Part shown: positions 63,593 through 64,000 of the stretch, in pieces
Layout of the letters: every line of letters starts with the position of its first letter
How positions within the stretch are numbered: the first letter of the stretch is position 1
NCBI RefSeq assembly: GCF_009903625.1
Contig: NZ_CP047569.1
Span: 4,148,001-4,212,000 of the forward strand
Source of the DNA: Microbulbifer sp. ALW1
GTDB taxonomy: Bacteria > Pseudomonadota > Gammaproteobacteria > Pseudomonadales > Cellvibrionaceae
Reading direction: 5' to 3'
Length of the DNA: 64,000 bases
Notes under the pieces: model-generated
Seen by the model: the letters and a program-made list of their open reading frames with translations, nothing else
What the model was told of the DNA's origin: nothing
Database searches by the model: none
Program-made: the position numbers and the translations under genes

Positions 63593-64000
63593 ATGAAATT
63601 CAAATCTTCAGATTTTGTCTTCCAGCTGTTTGCCCTGCTCGGGGCCATCATCCTGGTACACGCCATTTACGTTGCCATTATCCGCCCCAACGCCGATGCA
63701 CTGATCGCAGAGCAGATGGCCCGGGAAGAGGCCGGAGAGACCTACATACAGCAGCGCTCGCTGTACATCGTGATGCGCGACTACGAACAGGAGGCCTGTT
63801 TCGTACTGATGCTCTGGGCTATGGCCATTATGGGCTTGAAGGCCCGGCGCAGCATGCGCGAACGCAAGCTGCTGGACCAGGCACTGCTGAATGTGAGCGA
63901 GGGAACCCCCATCCTGCCGGAAGACGCCCGGGATCTGTCGCGACCGATACAGGCCTTGCCGGAAGAGGAACGCAATTTTCTGCTTCCCCGCGCACTGCTC
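63593..64000 (+). CDS. N-terminal part of a membrane protein, possibly MotA/TolQ/ExbB-type
   Basis: The frame opens at ATG 63593 (MKFKSSDFVFQLFALLG), preceded by GGGAA, and runs to the window end, giving 136 residues. It has one N-terminal membrane helix (QLFALLGAIILVHAIYVAII), an extracytoplasmic helical stretch, a second helix (ACFVLMLWAMAIMGLKA) and a charged cytoplasmic part. This topology suits the start of MotA/TolQ/ExbB-type proton channels, in which the conserved helices come later. The call is inferred mainly from the cluster (TonB-C-like, TPR and PEGA proteins); the decisive part is beyond the window. Confidence 0.5.
   Translation, partial: MKFKSSDFVFQLFALLGAIILVHAIYVAIIRPNADALIAEQMAREEAGETYIQQRSLYIVMRDYEQEACFVLMLWAMAIMGLKARRSMRERKLLDQALLNVSEGTPILPEDARDLSRPIQALPEEERNFLLPRALL

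Noticed and set aside
1..64000. CRISPR arrays, tRNA/rRNA genes, insertion sequences, prophage
   Set aside because: Looked for in all gaps; no spaced direct repeats, cloverleaf sequences, transposase, integrase or phage structural genes were seen.

Overview
The window looks like chromosomal DNA from a free-living, probably marine, gammaproteobacterium of the Cellvibrionales type (Microbulbifer-like). This assignment is inferred from gene content, GC-rich codon use and gene order (Mrp/ApbC divergent from metG, a complete rnfABCDGE operon, SO_2930-type cytochrome). No rRNA, tRNA, phage, insertion sequence or CRISPR array was seen. Nearly the whole window is coding. Very long open frames opposite rnfC, metG, ydiJ and the beta-helix gene are GC-driven shadows.

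Layout. 1-9.5 kb: end of a POT peptide transporter, a small lytic transglycosylase, a membrane-anchored AraC regulator, cytochrome c5, a parvulin-like/HupE pair, an AruH-like aminotransferase followed by an Lrp-type regulator, and a GDSL autotransporter. 9.5-16.2 kb: a DUF523/DUF1722-photolyase-DUF2878 operon and the flavin/Fe-S dehydrogenase YdiJ. 16.2-27.7 kb: TPR protein, a 3D-domain protein behind a possible Pho box, TrhO, two tandem SpoIIAA-like paralogues, ApbC, MetG, a D-2-hydroxyacid dehydrogenase and a YqjD/YqjE/YqjK-like envelope trio. 27.7-32.6 kb: a nitrogen-scavenging block with a NasR-type NIT-ANTAR antiterminator, a formate/nitrite-family transporter, a PP2C-kinase fusion and cyanase. 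The transporter leader shows an NtrC-like site, a sigma-54 promoter and an intrinsic terminator, the architecture expected for ammonium-repressed, nitrate/nitrite-antiterminated expression. 32.7-42.5 kb: Sir2, YghU, GNAT, an unknown membrane protein, then rnfABCDGE. 43-54 kb: TetR regulator, two tandem MltF-like lipoproteins carrying two solute-binding domains each, the cytochrome/beta-helix pair, a Yip1-family protein and IlvE. 54.8-64 kb: a co-directional set of envelope proteins (TPR/TonB-C protein, Ser-rich lipoprotein, second lipoprotein, TPR/PEGA-like membrane protein, PEGA plus FGE-like protein without its catalytic cysteines, a small exported protein) running into what may be a MotA/TolQ/ExbB-type channel subunit cut by the window end.

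The least explained items are (i) the 54.8-64 kb envelope cluster, which reads as parts of an energised envelope machine without a recognised name, and (ii) a three-armed intergenic repeat family. Two copies (7083-7184 and 25299-25412) share the exact layout, the hairpin loop AGGGAC and a 26-nt junction strand, while all three stems differ in sequence with pairing preserved.
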